Assembly: GCF_046591575.1 (NCBI RefSeq)
Contig: NZ_JBIQWA010000003.1
Coordinates: 434,001-498,000 of the forward strand
Length of the DNA stretch: 64,000 nucleotides
Reading direction: 5' to 3'
Source: Marivita sp046591575
GTDB taxonomy: Bacteria > Pseudomonadota > Alphaproteobacteria > Rhodobacterales > Rhodobacteraceae
Below the pieces are notes generated by a model. The model ran no database searches. It was not told where the DNA came from and worked only from the letters and a program-made list of their open reading frames with translations. Numbering within the stretch: the stretch's first letter is position 1; the number at the start of each line of letters is the position of its first letter. The position numbers and the translations under genes are program-made. This document shows, in pieces, positions 44,011 to 51,950 of the stretch.

Positions 44011-45843
44011 TTATGTAACGGTTTCCGGTGATCTGACTGGAATAACCGGGGTGTCGCTATCCCCGACGATCACATCCCCAGCCGCATCATCGGCACCGGC
44101 CTCACCTTCAGCTTTCTCGGCTGCCGCCTCCTCTGCCACAGGCTCATCTGCCGCAGGTTCGTCTGCCACTGGCTCGTCCGCTACAGGCTCGTCTGCCACA
44201 GGCTCCTCCGCCACAGGCTCGTCGGCAACAGGTTCATCCGCTACCGGCTCGTCCTCAACAGGCTCATCCGCCACAGGTTCGTCCGCCACCGGCTCGTCCT
44301 CAACAGGCTCATCCGCTACCGGCTCGTCCTCAACAGGCTCGTCCGCTACCGGCTCGTCCTCAACAGGCTCGTCCGCCACCGGCTCGTCCTCAACAGGCTC
44401 GTCCTCAACAGGCTCATCCGGCACCGGCTCGTCCGCTACAGGCTCGTCCGCTACCGGCTCGTCCTCAACAGGCTCGTCCGCCACCGGCTCGTCCTCAACA
44501 GGCTCATCCGCCACCGGCTCATCCGCCACCGGCTCGTCCTCAACAGGCTCGTCCGCTACAGGCTCGTCCGCTACAGGTTCGTCCGTCGCAGGTTCGTCCG
44601 TCGCAGGCGGTTCACTACTATCGGTTGATGTATTGCCAGTTTCACTGTCCAGGCTTTCAACCAGGATAATCTGATCCACAGTCACCGGACCAGCCCCAGC
44701 CGCGATCACCACCACGGTTTGACCATTCGCCTGAACGAGTGAATCGCCAGTGGTGTCATCGGTTTCGATGGCGATCGACGTGTCTGTCGCAGTGCCTTCC
44801 GGAACGGCTACGATGACAACTTCATCCTCTTCCAGATCAAACACCACCGGTGCCGCCGCAGGATCAACCCAGGTTCCGGTGAAGAAAACGTCGGCTCCGG
44901 TGCCACCATAGGCCATGTCGCCGGTGCCAAGCTGGATGTCATCGTTTCCGTCACCGCCCAACAGCATATCGGGATCGTTTTCGTCTTGGGCTGAAATCAC
45001 ATTGCTGCTGAAGCCGTTATAGATGCCGAACAGCTGGTCATCGCCGGCACCGCCATCAAGCGTATCCGCACCACCCTGTCCGATAAGCGAGTCATTGCCC
45101 TCATCACCGGTGATAGAATCGTCGCCGTCGCTACCGAACAGCGAGTCGTTCCCGGCACCACCGGACACCACATCGTCGCCATCGCCGCCAACGATCTGAT
45201 CAGCACCCGCCTCGCCGCGAACGGTGTCATTTCCCTCGTCTCCGAACAGCGTATCATCGCCATCGCCGCCAAGCACAAGGTCATCGCCAGAACCGCCTGC
45301 GCCAAGATCGCCACCGGCACCGCCGGTCAGGCTGTCATTGCCCGCGCTGCCAAAGACCTGATCGTCGCCAGGGCCACCCGACACGGTATCGTCACCCAAT
45401 TGGCCATCCAAAATATCATCGCCGCCCAAGCCATCAATGACATCATTGCCCCCGGCCCCGACAATAGTGTCCACTCCGTCGGTCCCGGTCAGGCTGTCAG
45501 CGCCATCCGTTCCGAACAAGACGCCGTCAGACACGATGGGACCGTCTGTATCCGTCCCGCCATCTGTACCAGTGTCACCACCATCCGTGCCAGTATCACC
45601 ACCATCGGTACCAGTGTCACCACCATCGGTGCCAGTGTCGCCACCATCGGTGCCAGTATCACCTCCGTCGGTACCAGTATCCCCGCCGTCCGTGCCGGTG
45701 TCGCCGCCCTCGTCGGTGTCACCGCCGGTGCCTGTATCAGGCTCGTCGTCGTCATCATCATCAGAATCCACGAAAATGCTCGCGGAAATTCCCAACAGGG
45801 TAAGTGCCAAAAGCGCTGCAAGTTCCATAATCCTGAATCCCAT
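44011..45843 (-). CDS. RTX-like calcium-binding protein with acidic pentapeptide tail
   Basis: A 610-aa protein in four parts. An N-terminal membrane segment (MELAALLALTLLGISASIFV) is followed by Asp repeats. Then come seven DTGTDGG heptapeptides. Hemolysin-type calcium nonapeptides (GGxGxDxxx, e.g. GGDGDDTLFGDEGNDTV) fill the middle. A C-terminal tail of about 31 pentapeptides of type V(A/E)DEP follows. An internal ATG at 45828 with CAGGATT upstream may be the true start. It is probably surface or membrane anchored through the N-terminus. Function is unknown; calcium-dependent adhesion is possible. Confidence 0.8.
   Translation of the reverse strand: MGFRIMELAALLALTLLGISASIFVDSDDDDDDEPDTGTGGDTDEGGDTGTDGGDTGTDGGDTGTDGGDTGTDGGDTGTDGGDTGTDGGDTGTDGGTDTDGPIVSDGVLFGTDGADSLTGTDGVDTIVGAGGNDVIDGLGGDDILDGQLGDDTVSGGPGDDQVFGSAGNDSLTGGAGGDLGAGGSGDDLVLGGDGDDTLFGDEGNDTVRGEAGADQIVGGDGDDVVSGGAGNDSLFGSDGDDSITGDEGNDSLIGQGGADTLDGGAGDDQLFGIYNGFSSNVISAQDENDPDMLLGGDGNDDIQLGTGDMAYGGTGADVFFTGTWVDPAAAPVVFDLEEDEVVIVAVPEGTATDTSIAIETDDTTGDSLVQANGQTVVVIAAGAGPVTVDQIILVESLDSETGNTSTDSSEPPATDEPATDEPVADEPVADEPVEDEPVADEPVADEPVEDEPVADEPVEDEPVADEPVADEPVPDEPVEDEPVEDEPVADEPVEDEPVADEPVEDEPVADEPVEDEPVADEPVADEPVEDEPVADEPVADEPVAEEPVADEPVADEPVADEPAADEPVAEEAAAEKAEGEAGADDAAGDVIVGDSDTPVIPVRSPETVT
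44140..44604 (-). repeat. Tandem 15-bp repeat coding V(A/E)DEP
   Basis: About 31 units of 15 bp encode the pentapeptide tail of the RTX-like protein. Units alternate between VADEP and VEDEP, with a few ATDEP, VPDEP, VAEEP and AADEP. Such arrays are prone to length change by slippage. On the opposite strand the same DNA gives a long Gly-Ser-Thr frame that is only a shadow. Confidence 0.9.
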
Positions 45844-45989
45844 TAGTACCGAACAGACGTAAAGCTACCTCTGGACAGTGATTGCCCATAAGGAAATCAA
45901 CAATTTTCGCGGTATTGTCCGGGATTAAGGAACAGTTAATTCGCCCAGGCCAGCATTGTCGCGATTTCCACGCAACAATGTGGCATGCC

Positions 45990-46766
45990 TTATTTTTGCC
46001 TTATTTTACAACGGCTTGATTCGGATGAAACTGGCCGAAAATAGGCGATCATGCGGCCGTGTTTAGACGCCGATGCCGTTTGGCTCCAGGGGGCGACACC
46101 GTGGAGCAAATAAGGATGCAGCAAAACCGCTTCTCCGGGGCGCGAGAAAAGCACGCGGCGTTGGCAGGTCTCGAACACTGTCTTGCGCGCAGAAACGTAG
46201 ATATCGGTGATATCGACATCGTCCCAGTCCGACACTGGATACGGATCAAGCGCAGCCTGCAGGGCCGCTTGCAAGATTCGATGGCTGCCCTCCCAAACCA
46301 CCAACGGGCTTGCATTCGGGGTGGTTTCCGTCAACGGAATCCCCAAAATCCAGTCATGCCGTTCGCGGAAAAACCGCCGCTTTGGCGTTCCTTCGGCAAG
46401 CACACCATCCATATGCGCCGCATCGCGATTGCGGCGATAGCGAAACCCAGCGTCGCTTTCTCCGGCGCGGGGACGGGGATAGCCGGGATATGTGATCGAC
46501 AGCTGCGCCGGATGCAGATCCGTGCGCTGACCGATCTGTTCAAGAAACGGCCCCTTGAGATCACATCCGGCAATTGCCCCCGTACCGTCAGACGGCAAAG
46601 CATCCACCCCGACAAACCAGGTGCCTTCGCACTGAAGCCAAGTTTCAATCATCTTTGGGTCTTGCGCCACAGCCTGCCCAACCACGCGCGCCGCCTGCGA
46701 CCAGCGATATGTGTCCGCATCCCAGGGATAAGCGATGTATCCGCTCTCGGGCCATGACACAGACAT
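45990..46766 (-). CDS. Phytanoyl-CoA dioxygenase-like Fe(II)/2-oxoglutarate protein
   Basis: A 258-aa protein with the jelly-roll oxygenase pattern: first ligands in RDAAHMDGVL (HxD), distal His in LLHPYLLHGVAPW, and an Arg further on for 2-oxoglutarate. It would hydroxylate a small molecule in the cytosol. The start at 46766 (MSVSWPESGY) follows GGTGATGGG. It overlaps the next minus-strand gene, dusA, closely but is not known to share its role. Substrate unknown. Confidence 0.65.
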   Translation of the reverse strand: MSVSWPESGYIAYPWDADTYRWSQAARVVGQAVAQDPKMIETWLQCEGTWFVGVDALPSDGTGAIAGCDLKGPFLEQIGQRTDLHPAQLSITYPGYPRPRAGESDAGFRYRRNRDAAHMDGVLAEGTPKRRFFRERHDWILGIPLTETTPNASPLVVWEGSHRILQAALQAALDPYPVSDWDDVDITDIYVSARKTVFETCQRRVLFSRPGEAVLLHPYLLHGVAPWSQTASASKHGRMIAYFRPVSSESSRCKIRQK

Positions 46767-46770
46767 CCCA

Positions 46771-47790
46771 TCACCCCGCAAGACTGTCGGGCTGGCTCAT
46801 CAGGTCCAGCGCCTGATCCAGCACCTCTACCCCGGTGCCGGGGCGATTGGCCCGCTCTGACAGCACCCTCCGCCAGATCCGCGCGCCCGGCTGGCCCGCG
46901 TACAAGCCCAGCATGTGGCGGGTCACATGGTGAACCTTGCCGCCCCTATCCACATGCGCCTGAATATAGGGGCGCATGGCATCGACCACCTGGCTTCGGG
47001 TTTTCGCTGACGCGGCATCGCCAAACAGCCGTTCATCAACCCTGGATAACACGTCCCAGGGGCGATGATAGGCCGCCCGCCCGATCATGACCCCATCAAG
47101 ACCCAGCGCAATCTGGGCCTCGGCCTCGGACAGCGTGTCAATGCCACCATTGATCGACATCGGAATGTCGGGAAACCGCGCTTTCATGCGCTGCACCAGT
47201 TCGTAATCCAGCGGCGGGATATCGCGGTTCTCTTTCGGCGAAAGCCCCTGCAACCACGCCTTGCGCGCATGCACAATCAAATAATCGCACCCGGCATCCC
47301 GCACCCGCGCGATAAAATCCGGCAGAATGTCTTCGGGGTTCTGATCGTCCACGCCGATCCGGCATTTAACCGTGACCGGCACATCGACCGCATTTTTCAT
47401 CGCCGACACGCACTTTGCCACCAAAGGCGCAGATTTCATCAACACAGCCCCAAATGTTCCCGACTGCACCCGGTCTGACGGGCAGCCCACATTAAGGTTG
47501 ATCTCATCATACCCGACCTCTGCCCCCATGCGCGCAGCCTCGGCCAATTCCTGAGGATCAGACCCTCCAAGCTGCAAAGCAAGCGGATGTTCCGGGTCGG
47601 AATACTCAAGCAAATGCGCCGCCCCACCCCGCACCAAAGCCGGTGCCGTAACCATCTCGGTATACAAAAGCGCATGCCGGGTGATCTGACGGTGGAAATG
47701 CCGGCAGTGGCGATCGGTCCAATCCATCATCGGGGCCACCGAAAGACGCGCCGGATTGAGGACGGTATGGTTTCTCTCCTTATCAGCCAT
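46771..47790 (-). CDS. dusA: tRNA-dihydrouridine synthase A
   Basis: A 339-aa FMN enzyme that reduces uridine 20/20a in the tRNA D-loop. SVAPMMDWTDRHCRHF, INLNVGCPSDRVQSGTFGA (catalytic Cys) and VTVKCRIGVDDQ are DusA hallmarks, as is the C-terminal HMLGLYAGQPGARIWRR. An inverted repeat (ATGATGT...ACATCAT) lies 96 bp upstream. The gene is intact, with no phage att duplication seen. Confidence 0.95.
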   Translation of the reverse strand: MADKERNHTVLNPARLSVAPMMDWTDRHCRHFHRQITRHALLYTEMVTAPALVRGGAAHLLEYSDPEHPLALQLGGSDPQELAEAARMGAEVGYDEINLNVGCPSDRVQSGTFGAVLMKSAPLVAKCVSAMKNAVDVPVTVKCRIGVDDQNPEDILPDFIARVRDAGCDYLIVHARKAWLQGLSPKENRDIPPLDYELVQRMKARFPDIPMSINGGIDTLSEAEAQIALGLDGVMIGRAAYHRPWDVLSRVDERLFGDAASAKTRSQVVDAMRPYIQAHVDRGGKVHHVTRHMLGLYAGQPGARIWRRVLSERANRPGTGVEVLDQALDLMSQPDSLAG

Positions 47791-48384
47791 TTATCGCCTA
47801 TTGCACGGTCTTGCTCGTGTCTCGTTACCTGTGATTTTCGCCCATGTCCGGCATGGTTTACAACAAATGTTGCAACACAAGCCTCATGATGTAACGCCAT
47901 GGGTAACATCATCAATCGCCGGCCGAAAGACGGCTCCGTCGCCTGGCGCTCTGGAAAAGCTGTCAAGTGTTGTTACGCGTCGCCCCACCTGCGTCCGCAT
48001 GCGTCGCGGTATCGCCATCGCGAACGGCTTGACCCGCCTGCCTGTCAGTGCAGGGGCTGCAGCCTATGTCACCGCCAGACTGAACACCATCTGGATCGCG
48101 CAGATCGTCGGTTTGGCTGACGCTGTCTCAGGCATCGTGTCGCCGACACGTCCTTCGCGCATGCATCGCGCGGATGTCATCTTGAACACATGGCGCAACA
48201 GACGATTTTCCTGAAATCGACCGTCACGGTTATTGGAATCGGTTCAATGGACCCGTTGTCACAAAATATATGAATGGCAGGTCTTGGTAGCTCAACCGGC
48301 CGCTGCGCCCTGATCAAAGACGCACGACGGATGGGCGAGACAGCCCTCATAAACCGCGTTGATGCATGACCTACGGTTTCGGTG
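47791..48384. other. Intergenic region between dusA and the DUF3299 gene
   Basis: About 594 bp without a gene I can support. It holds an inverted repeat at 47886-47912 (ATGATGT-N13-ACATCAT) and a plus-strand frame at 47756-48214 whose codon use and composition do not look genic. It could hold a decayed gene or an unrecognised RNA. Confidence 0.4.
47886..47912. repeat. Inverted repeat upstream of dusA
   Basis: ATGATGT-N13-ACATCAT with additional partial pairing (TAAC/GTAA) inside. It lies 96-122 bp before dusA. A regulator binding site is possible; I could not match a known Zur or Fur box with confidence. Confidence 0.4.
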
Positions 48385-49047
48385 TCATCCGCCGTAGGCT
48401 TCGACATGCTTTGGCTGCATCGCATAACTCACCGAAACCGGGGCCCGTCCATCGACATAGCCCACCGTGACCTGCGCGCTCTCGGCTTGCATCACCCCGT
48501 CAATCCAGACCGGGTTGAAAAGACCGGTGACCTCGATGCCTTCGGGATAGTGCACATGCACGACCTGGTTGGCGGGTGGTGGGGGCGTATGGACACAGGC
48601 CCCAACCGTGGGAACCAGCAGAAACTCGACCGCCTTGCGCCCCTCAAAGGCAAGCGGAAGAACATATCCGGGCATGCGCACATGGGTGCCAACCAGGTCC
48701 TGGTTTACGCGTGACGCCGCCTGCTGACGTGTCTCCATGATCTTGACGCGCGCTGCGAAAAGCGCATCCGCGTCGATCCCGTCTGCCGTCAGCGATTGGC
48801 GCAACTCACGTGCCCGGTCGATTTCACTGTCATCGCCGGTTGCCTCGGCACGGGTCTCGGCCCGCAGGATAAGGCGCAGGCTATCCATCTGGGCCGGGGT
48901 CAACCGCTCGAACGGATTTTCTATCTCGGGTGCCGGTGGTGCCAGCGTTGCCCATCCAATCTGGCGCGCGTCCTCCGCGCCCGCCGCAGCAGGCAAAGCG
49001 GCAAGCAGCAACAGCGCACCGATCCGCACCAATTTCCCCGTCATCAT
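48385..49047 (-). CDS. DUF3299 periplasmic protein
   Basis: A 220-aa protein with a signal peptide (GALLLLAALPAAAGAE) and the DUF3299 region (MPGYVLPLAFEGRKAVEFLL, GACVHTPPPPANQVVHV). CVHTPPPPxNQ is the family signature, with a Cys and His that could bind metal. It is the last gene of a set with an ABC permease and ATPase. In vibrios and other gammaproteobacteria, DUF3299 genes occur in Zur-regulated zrg clusters with an ABC transporter, which points to zinc handling. AGAGG precedes the ATG at 49047. Confidence 0.75.
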   Translation of the reverse strand: MMTGKLVRIGALLLLAALPAAAGAEDARQIGWATLAPPAPEIENPFERLTPAQMDSLRLILRAETRAEATGDDSEIDRARELRQSLTADGIDADALFAARVKIMETRQQAASRVNQDLVGTHVRMPGYVLPLAFEGRKAVEFLLVPTVGACVHTPPPPANQVVHVHYPEGIEVTGLFNPVWIDGVMQAESAQVTVGYVDGRAPVSVSYAMQPKHVEAYGG

Positions 49048-49064
49048 ATACACCTCTTTTTGGT

Positions 49065-50462
49065 TCAGTTGCGGATCGCCAGCCCATCCGCCAATGTCAT
49101 GCGATACACCCGCATGGCCGGCGCACAGGATGCGGCCAGTCCGGCACAGAAAATCAGCGCCATGGCCGAAAGCGCGTCAGGTGTCACCGGTGCGGCGTCA
49201 AGACGAACACCAAACCGGGCCGTCAAAACCGGCTCGGCCAGCAACGTGACAAGCGCAAGAAGAGCGGCCCCCAGCACCAGCCCGGCAATCATAACCAACG
49301 CCGCCTCGGTGACGATCAGGCCAAAAATGCGTGCAGGGGTCGCCCCGATTGACCGCAGAATCGCAAACTCGCGTCGTCTGGCGTCAAGCGCCGCAGAAAG
49401 CATGGCGATCATCCCCAAGAGGCCCGCCGCAGCCACGCACCATGCCATCAGCCGCATCGCCCGCTCCGCGGTACCGGTCAGGCTCCAAAGCTCGGCCAGC
49501 GCCGCAGCCGGGAGCACAGCACTCAACGCATCCGCAGGACGTTCGTTGATCGCTCTTTGCAAGCTCAGGACGGCGGTCCGATCGGTCAGACCGACATACA
49601 CCGCGTTGATCCGGTCGGGGACATGTCCGTGATCGTGCCCAGGGCCGGGATCGTTATGGGATACGTGGTAATGCCCGTCATGATCGTCATGCCCGTGGCC
49701 CGCTTCTGACGCGTGATCTTCTGTGCTGTCATGCGCTTCCTGATCCGCGTGCGCCGCACTCCCGGCAAGGTTGGCTTCGGCCAATGCCTCTTGACTGAAC
49801 GGATCAACAGGGGTTGGTTCCGGCTGCGCATGGATCGCATCAAATCCTTCGAGCGTGACAAACACCATTCGATCGACCGCTGTGCCAGTGGGGGCCAGCA
49901 CCCCGCTGATCGTGAAGGGTGCGTCGTCATGTACGTGGAACGACACCGATCCCATGCCGTGGGTGTTGACGATGACATCTCCGGGCACGTAGCCGAAACG
50001 CGATGCAACTTCGGCACCGATCACCGCCACGTCGGGCACCGTTCCATCAAAGACATGGCCCAGGGCCAGCACAAGGCCCTGCCCCCCCGAATGGCGGAAA
50101 TGCTCGAAATATGCAGCTGAGGTGCCCAGCACAGGATACCCGCGATGTGTGTCGCCCATCTGGATCGGCACCGCCCAGGCCACCTCTGGCCGCGTTTCAA
50201 GCCATTCGTAGCTGTCCCAGGTCATCCCGGTGCCCGTGCCACCGATGCCAAAGACCGTGGCCATCAGGATCTGCACCGAATTGCCGCGCGGTGCCACAAT
50301 CAGGTCGATGCCCGATGCGGAGTTGGTGAAACTGTCACGCGCGCCGTCGCGCAGCCTTTCCACCCCGAGGATCAGCGCGACGCTCAGGCTGATTGCCAGG
50401 ATCGTCAGACCGATGGAAAACCGTCGGTTCCAGAGACTGCGAAGGCTGAACACGAGCATCAT
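49065..50462 (-). CDS. ABC transporter permease (FtsX/MacB type) with His-rich insert
   Basis: A 465-aa permease: one N-terminal span (IGLTILAISLSVALILGV), a large periplasmic domain, and three C-terminal spans (MAWCVAAAGLLGMIAM, EAALVMIAGLVLGAALLAL, SAMALIFCAGLAASC) in the FtsX fold. The periplasmic domain contains a His/Asp/Glu-rich insert of about 50 residues around position 240-290 (EAGHGHDDHDGHYHVSHND), likely to bind Zn2+ or another divalent metal. It overlaps the ATPase gene by 4 bp (ATGA type). Confidence 0.8.
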   Translation of the reverse strand: MMLVFSLRSLWNRRFSIGLTILAISLSVALILGVERLRDGARDSFTNSASGIDLIVAPRGNSVQILMATVFGIGGTGTGMTWDSYEWLETRPEVAWAVPIQMGDTHRGYPVLGTSAAYFEHFRHSGGQGLVLALGHVFDGTVPDVAVIGAEVASRFGYVPGDVIVNTHGMGSVSFHVHDDAPFTISGVLAPTGTAVDRMVFVTLEGFDAIHAQPEPTPVDPFSQEALAEANLAGSAAHADQEAHDSTEDHASEAGHGHDDHDGHYHVSHNDPGPGHDHGHVPDRINAVYVGLTDRTAVLSLQRAINERPADALSAVLPAAALAELWSLTGTAERAMRLMAWCVAAAGLLGMIAMLSAALDARRREFAILRSIGATPARIFGLIVTEAALVMIAGLVLGAALLALVTLLAEPVLTARFGVRLDAAPVTPDALSAMALIFCAGLAASCAPAMRVYRMTLADGLAIRN

Positions 50463-51145
50463 CGCAGCCCCGCGTTCAGTTCGCGAAAATCGACGCTGCG
50501 GTCAAAATGGCCTTCCAGGCTGCGGTCATGGCTAACAAAAAGCAGGGCGGCACCGGCTGATCGGGCCTCGCGCGTCAGCAGGTGCACAAACCCGGTCTTG
50601 GTGTCGTCATCAAGCGCTGCCGTTGGTTCGTCCGCCAGGATCAGGTTTGGGCCACCGATCATGGCGCGGGCAGCCGCCACGCGCTGTTGCTGCCCGACAC
50701 TGAGGGTGCGGGACGGCTGTGCCATCAGCGCGGGCTCGGCAAGGCCCAACTCTGACAAAAGCCGTTGCGCCGCCCCTGCGGTTGGCATGTTGGCAAGGTC
50801 GCGGCGGCGGGCCGAAAAGGTACAGGGCAGCACGACATTTTCAAGCGCGCTCAGCCAGGGGATCAGGTTGAACATCTGGAAAATGATCCCGATGTGATCG
50901 GCCCGAAACCGGTCGCGCGTGCCGCCTTTCAATTCGCCGACATCCTGCCCCATGACCCGAATGGCACCCGGTGCAATATCCACCACGCCCGCGATTGCCG
51001 ACAGCAAGGTCGACTTTCCGCATCCGCTTGGACCGTATAGGAACACGCTTTCGCCCGGTTCAAGCACAAGCGCGTCGATGGCAAGCGTTGGTCCACCGGC
51101 ACCGGGCCATGCATAGGCGAGGTTCTCGATCTTGAGGGCTGTCAT
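50459..51145 (-). CDS. ABC transporter ATPase (LolD/MacB type)
   Basis: A 228-aa ATPase of the MacB/LolD group. Walker A is YGPSGCGKSTLL, the signature LSVGQQQRVAAARAM, and Walker B LILADEPTAALDDD. It works with the His-insert permease that follows with a 4-bp overlap. Such pairs usually act from the periplasmic side as mechanotransmission or lipoprotein/metal-handling machines, not as importers. Confidence 0.85.
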   Translation of the reverse strand: MTALKIENLAYAWPGAGGPTLAIDALVLEPGESVFLYGPSGCGKSTLLSAIAGVVDIAPGAIRVMGQDVGELKGGTRDRFRADHIGIIFQMFNLIPWLSALENVVLPCTFSARRRDLANMPTAGAAQRLLSELGLAEPALMAQPSRTLSVGQQQRVAAARAMIGGPNLILADEPTAALDDDTKTGFVHLLTREARSAGAALLFVSHDRSLEGHFDRSVDFRELNAGLR

Positions 51146-51267
51146 GTCGGGTTCATTCGTTTGGACGCCGCATGCGATGCATCATTCTCGCCTTTACCAC
51201 CGGGTTGACGGGCTGTGCCCCGCGCCATTGCGCGGGCGGACCTCATGTGGTGAATACCTACATACAT

Positions 51268-51284
51268 TGTTGACTTATTCAACT
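51268..51284. promoter_or_regulatory. Candidate MarR operator A (TGTTGA-CTTAT-TCAACT)
   Basis: An inverted repeat with 5-base spacer. It lies between the ABC ATPase and the marR-like gene. It matches the two other copies at 51396 and 60150. Confidence 0.55.
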
Positions 51285-51395
51285 CATTCGTCAATTCATT
51301 GATAGCCTTGCAGGGTTGAGGCGGCACCCGGGGTTAAAATTCCACGTGGAAACGACAAAAAGGATCGCCGCGCGAAACGGTCGATGGTATGGAAT

Positions 51396-51412
51396 TGTTG
51401 ATGATATCAACG
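51396..51412. promoter_or_regulatory. Candidate MarR operator B (TGTTGA-TGATA-TCAACG)
   Basis: The best-placed copy, 38-54 bp before the TTG start of the marR-like gene. The extended form TTGTTGA...TCAACGCACAA resembles the copy at 60150. Confidence 0.6.
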
Positions 51413-51449
51413 CACAATCCGAATATACCGACAACGAGGGTTCTCCAAA

Positions 51450-51950
51450 TTGACTGAGAGCATGCAGAAAGACCAGGTTTCGGCACATCCAGACATCACG
51501 CAGATCACCGATGCGCTTAGCTTCAAGATTGCGCGCCTCGATGCCATAAATGCGCGCGCGGGCGGCTACCTTTTCAAGCAGCATCACGACATCACCCTCA
51601 ATCAGTGGCGTATCCTCGGGCTGGTGACGGCAATGGGCCCGGTGCGGTCCCGCACGGTCCGGGAACAGCTGTGGATGGACAAGGGACAGTTCAGCCGAGT
51701 GGTCAAGCAGTTGGTTGATCGCGGCCTGATACAAACCACGCCGCTGGCCAGCAACGCAAGCGCGCTGACATTGGACGTGACACATGAGGGGCGCAAACTG
51801 CACAAGACGCTTATCCACTTCACCGCACAACGCAACGCGCGCACGGTCGGCACGTTGAGCAGGCAAGAGTGCGAGACGCTGCTGCGCCTGCTGGACAAGG
51901 TGACCGATCACGCCGACCACCTGCAAAGGGAGCGTGAAAGCAAGGTATGA
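51450..51950 (+). CDS. MarR-family regulator
   Basis: A 166-aa winged-helix MarR protein. The recognition region reads TLNQWRILGLVTAMGPVRSR, REQLWMDKGQFSRVVKQLVDRGLI, then the wing STPLASNASALTLDVTHEG-type segment. The start is either TTG at 51450 or ATG at 51462. It is coupled to the TRAP permease by an ATGA overlap. Two inverted repeats lie upstream, and a third lies at 60150, so it probably represses itself, the TAXI-TRAP operon and the distant phosphatase/amidohydrolase genes. The ligand is unknown, perhaps the transported solute. Confidence 0.82.
   Translation: MTESMQKDQVSAHPDITQITDALSFKIARLDAINARAGGYLFKQHHDITLNQWRILGLVTAMGPVRSRTVREQLWMDKGQFSRVVKQLVDRGLIQTTPLASNASALTLDVTHEGRKLHKTLIHFTAQRNARTVGTLSRQECETLLRLLDKVTDHADHLQRERESKV

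Larger units (their letters stand above)
51146..51449. other. Divergent promoter region between the ABC set and the MarR-TRAP operon
   Basis: About 304 bp with no gene. It carries two copies of TGTTGA-N5-TCAAC, at 51268-51284 and 51396-51412, in an A+T-rich stretch. Confidence 0.5.

Noticed and set aside
43712..44674. Plus-strand frame of 320 aa rich in Gly, Ser and Thr
   Set aside because: It is the reverse complement of the V(A/E)DEP array of the RTX-like gene, has no ribosome site, and its sequence is pure repeat.
46771..47790. dusA as phage integration site
   Set aside because: The gene is complete and no duplicated att core or integrase was found nearby.
47756..48214. Plus-strand frame of 152 aa before the DUF3299 gene
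   Set aside because: It overlaps the start of dusA, has no recognisable domain and an Arg/Ser/Thr composition typical of shadow frames.
48270..48300. tRNA-like fragment GGTAGCTCAACCGGC
   Set aside because: It resembles a D-arm only. No acceptor stem, anticodon arm or T-arm could be folded around it.
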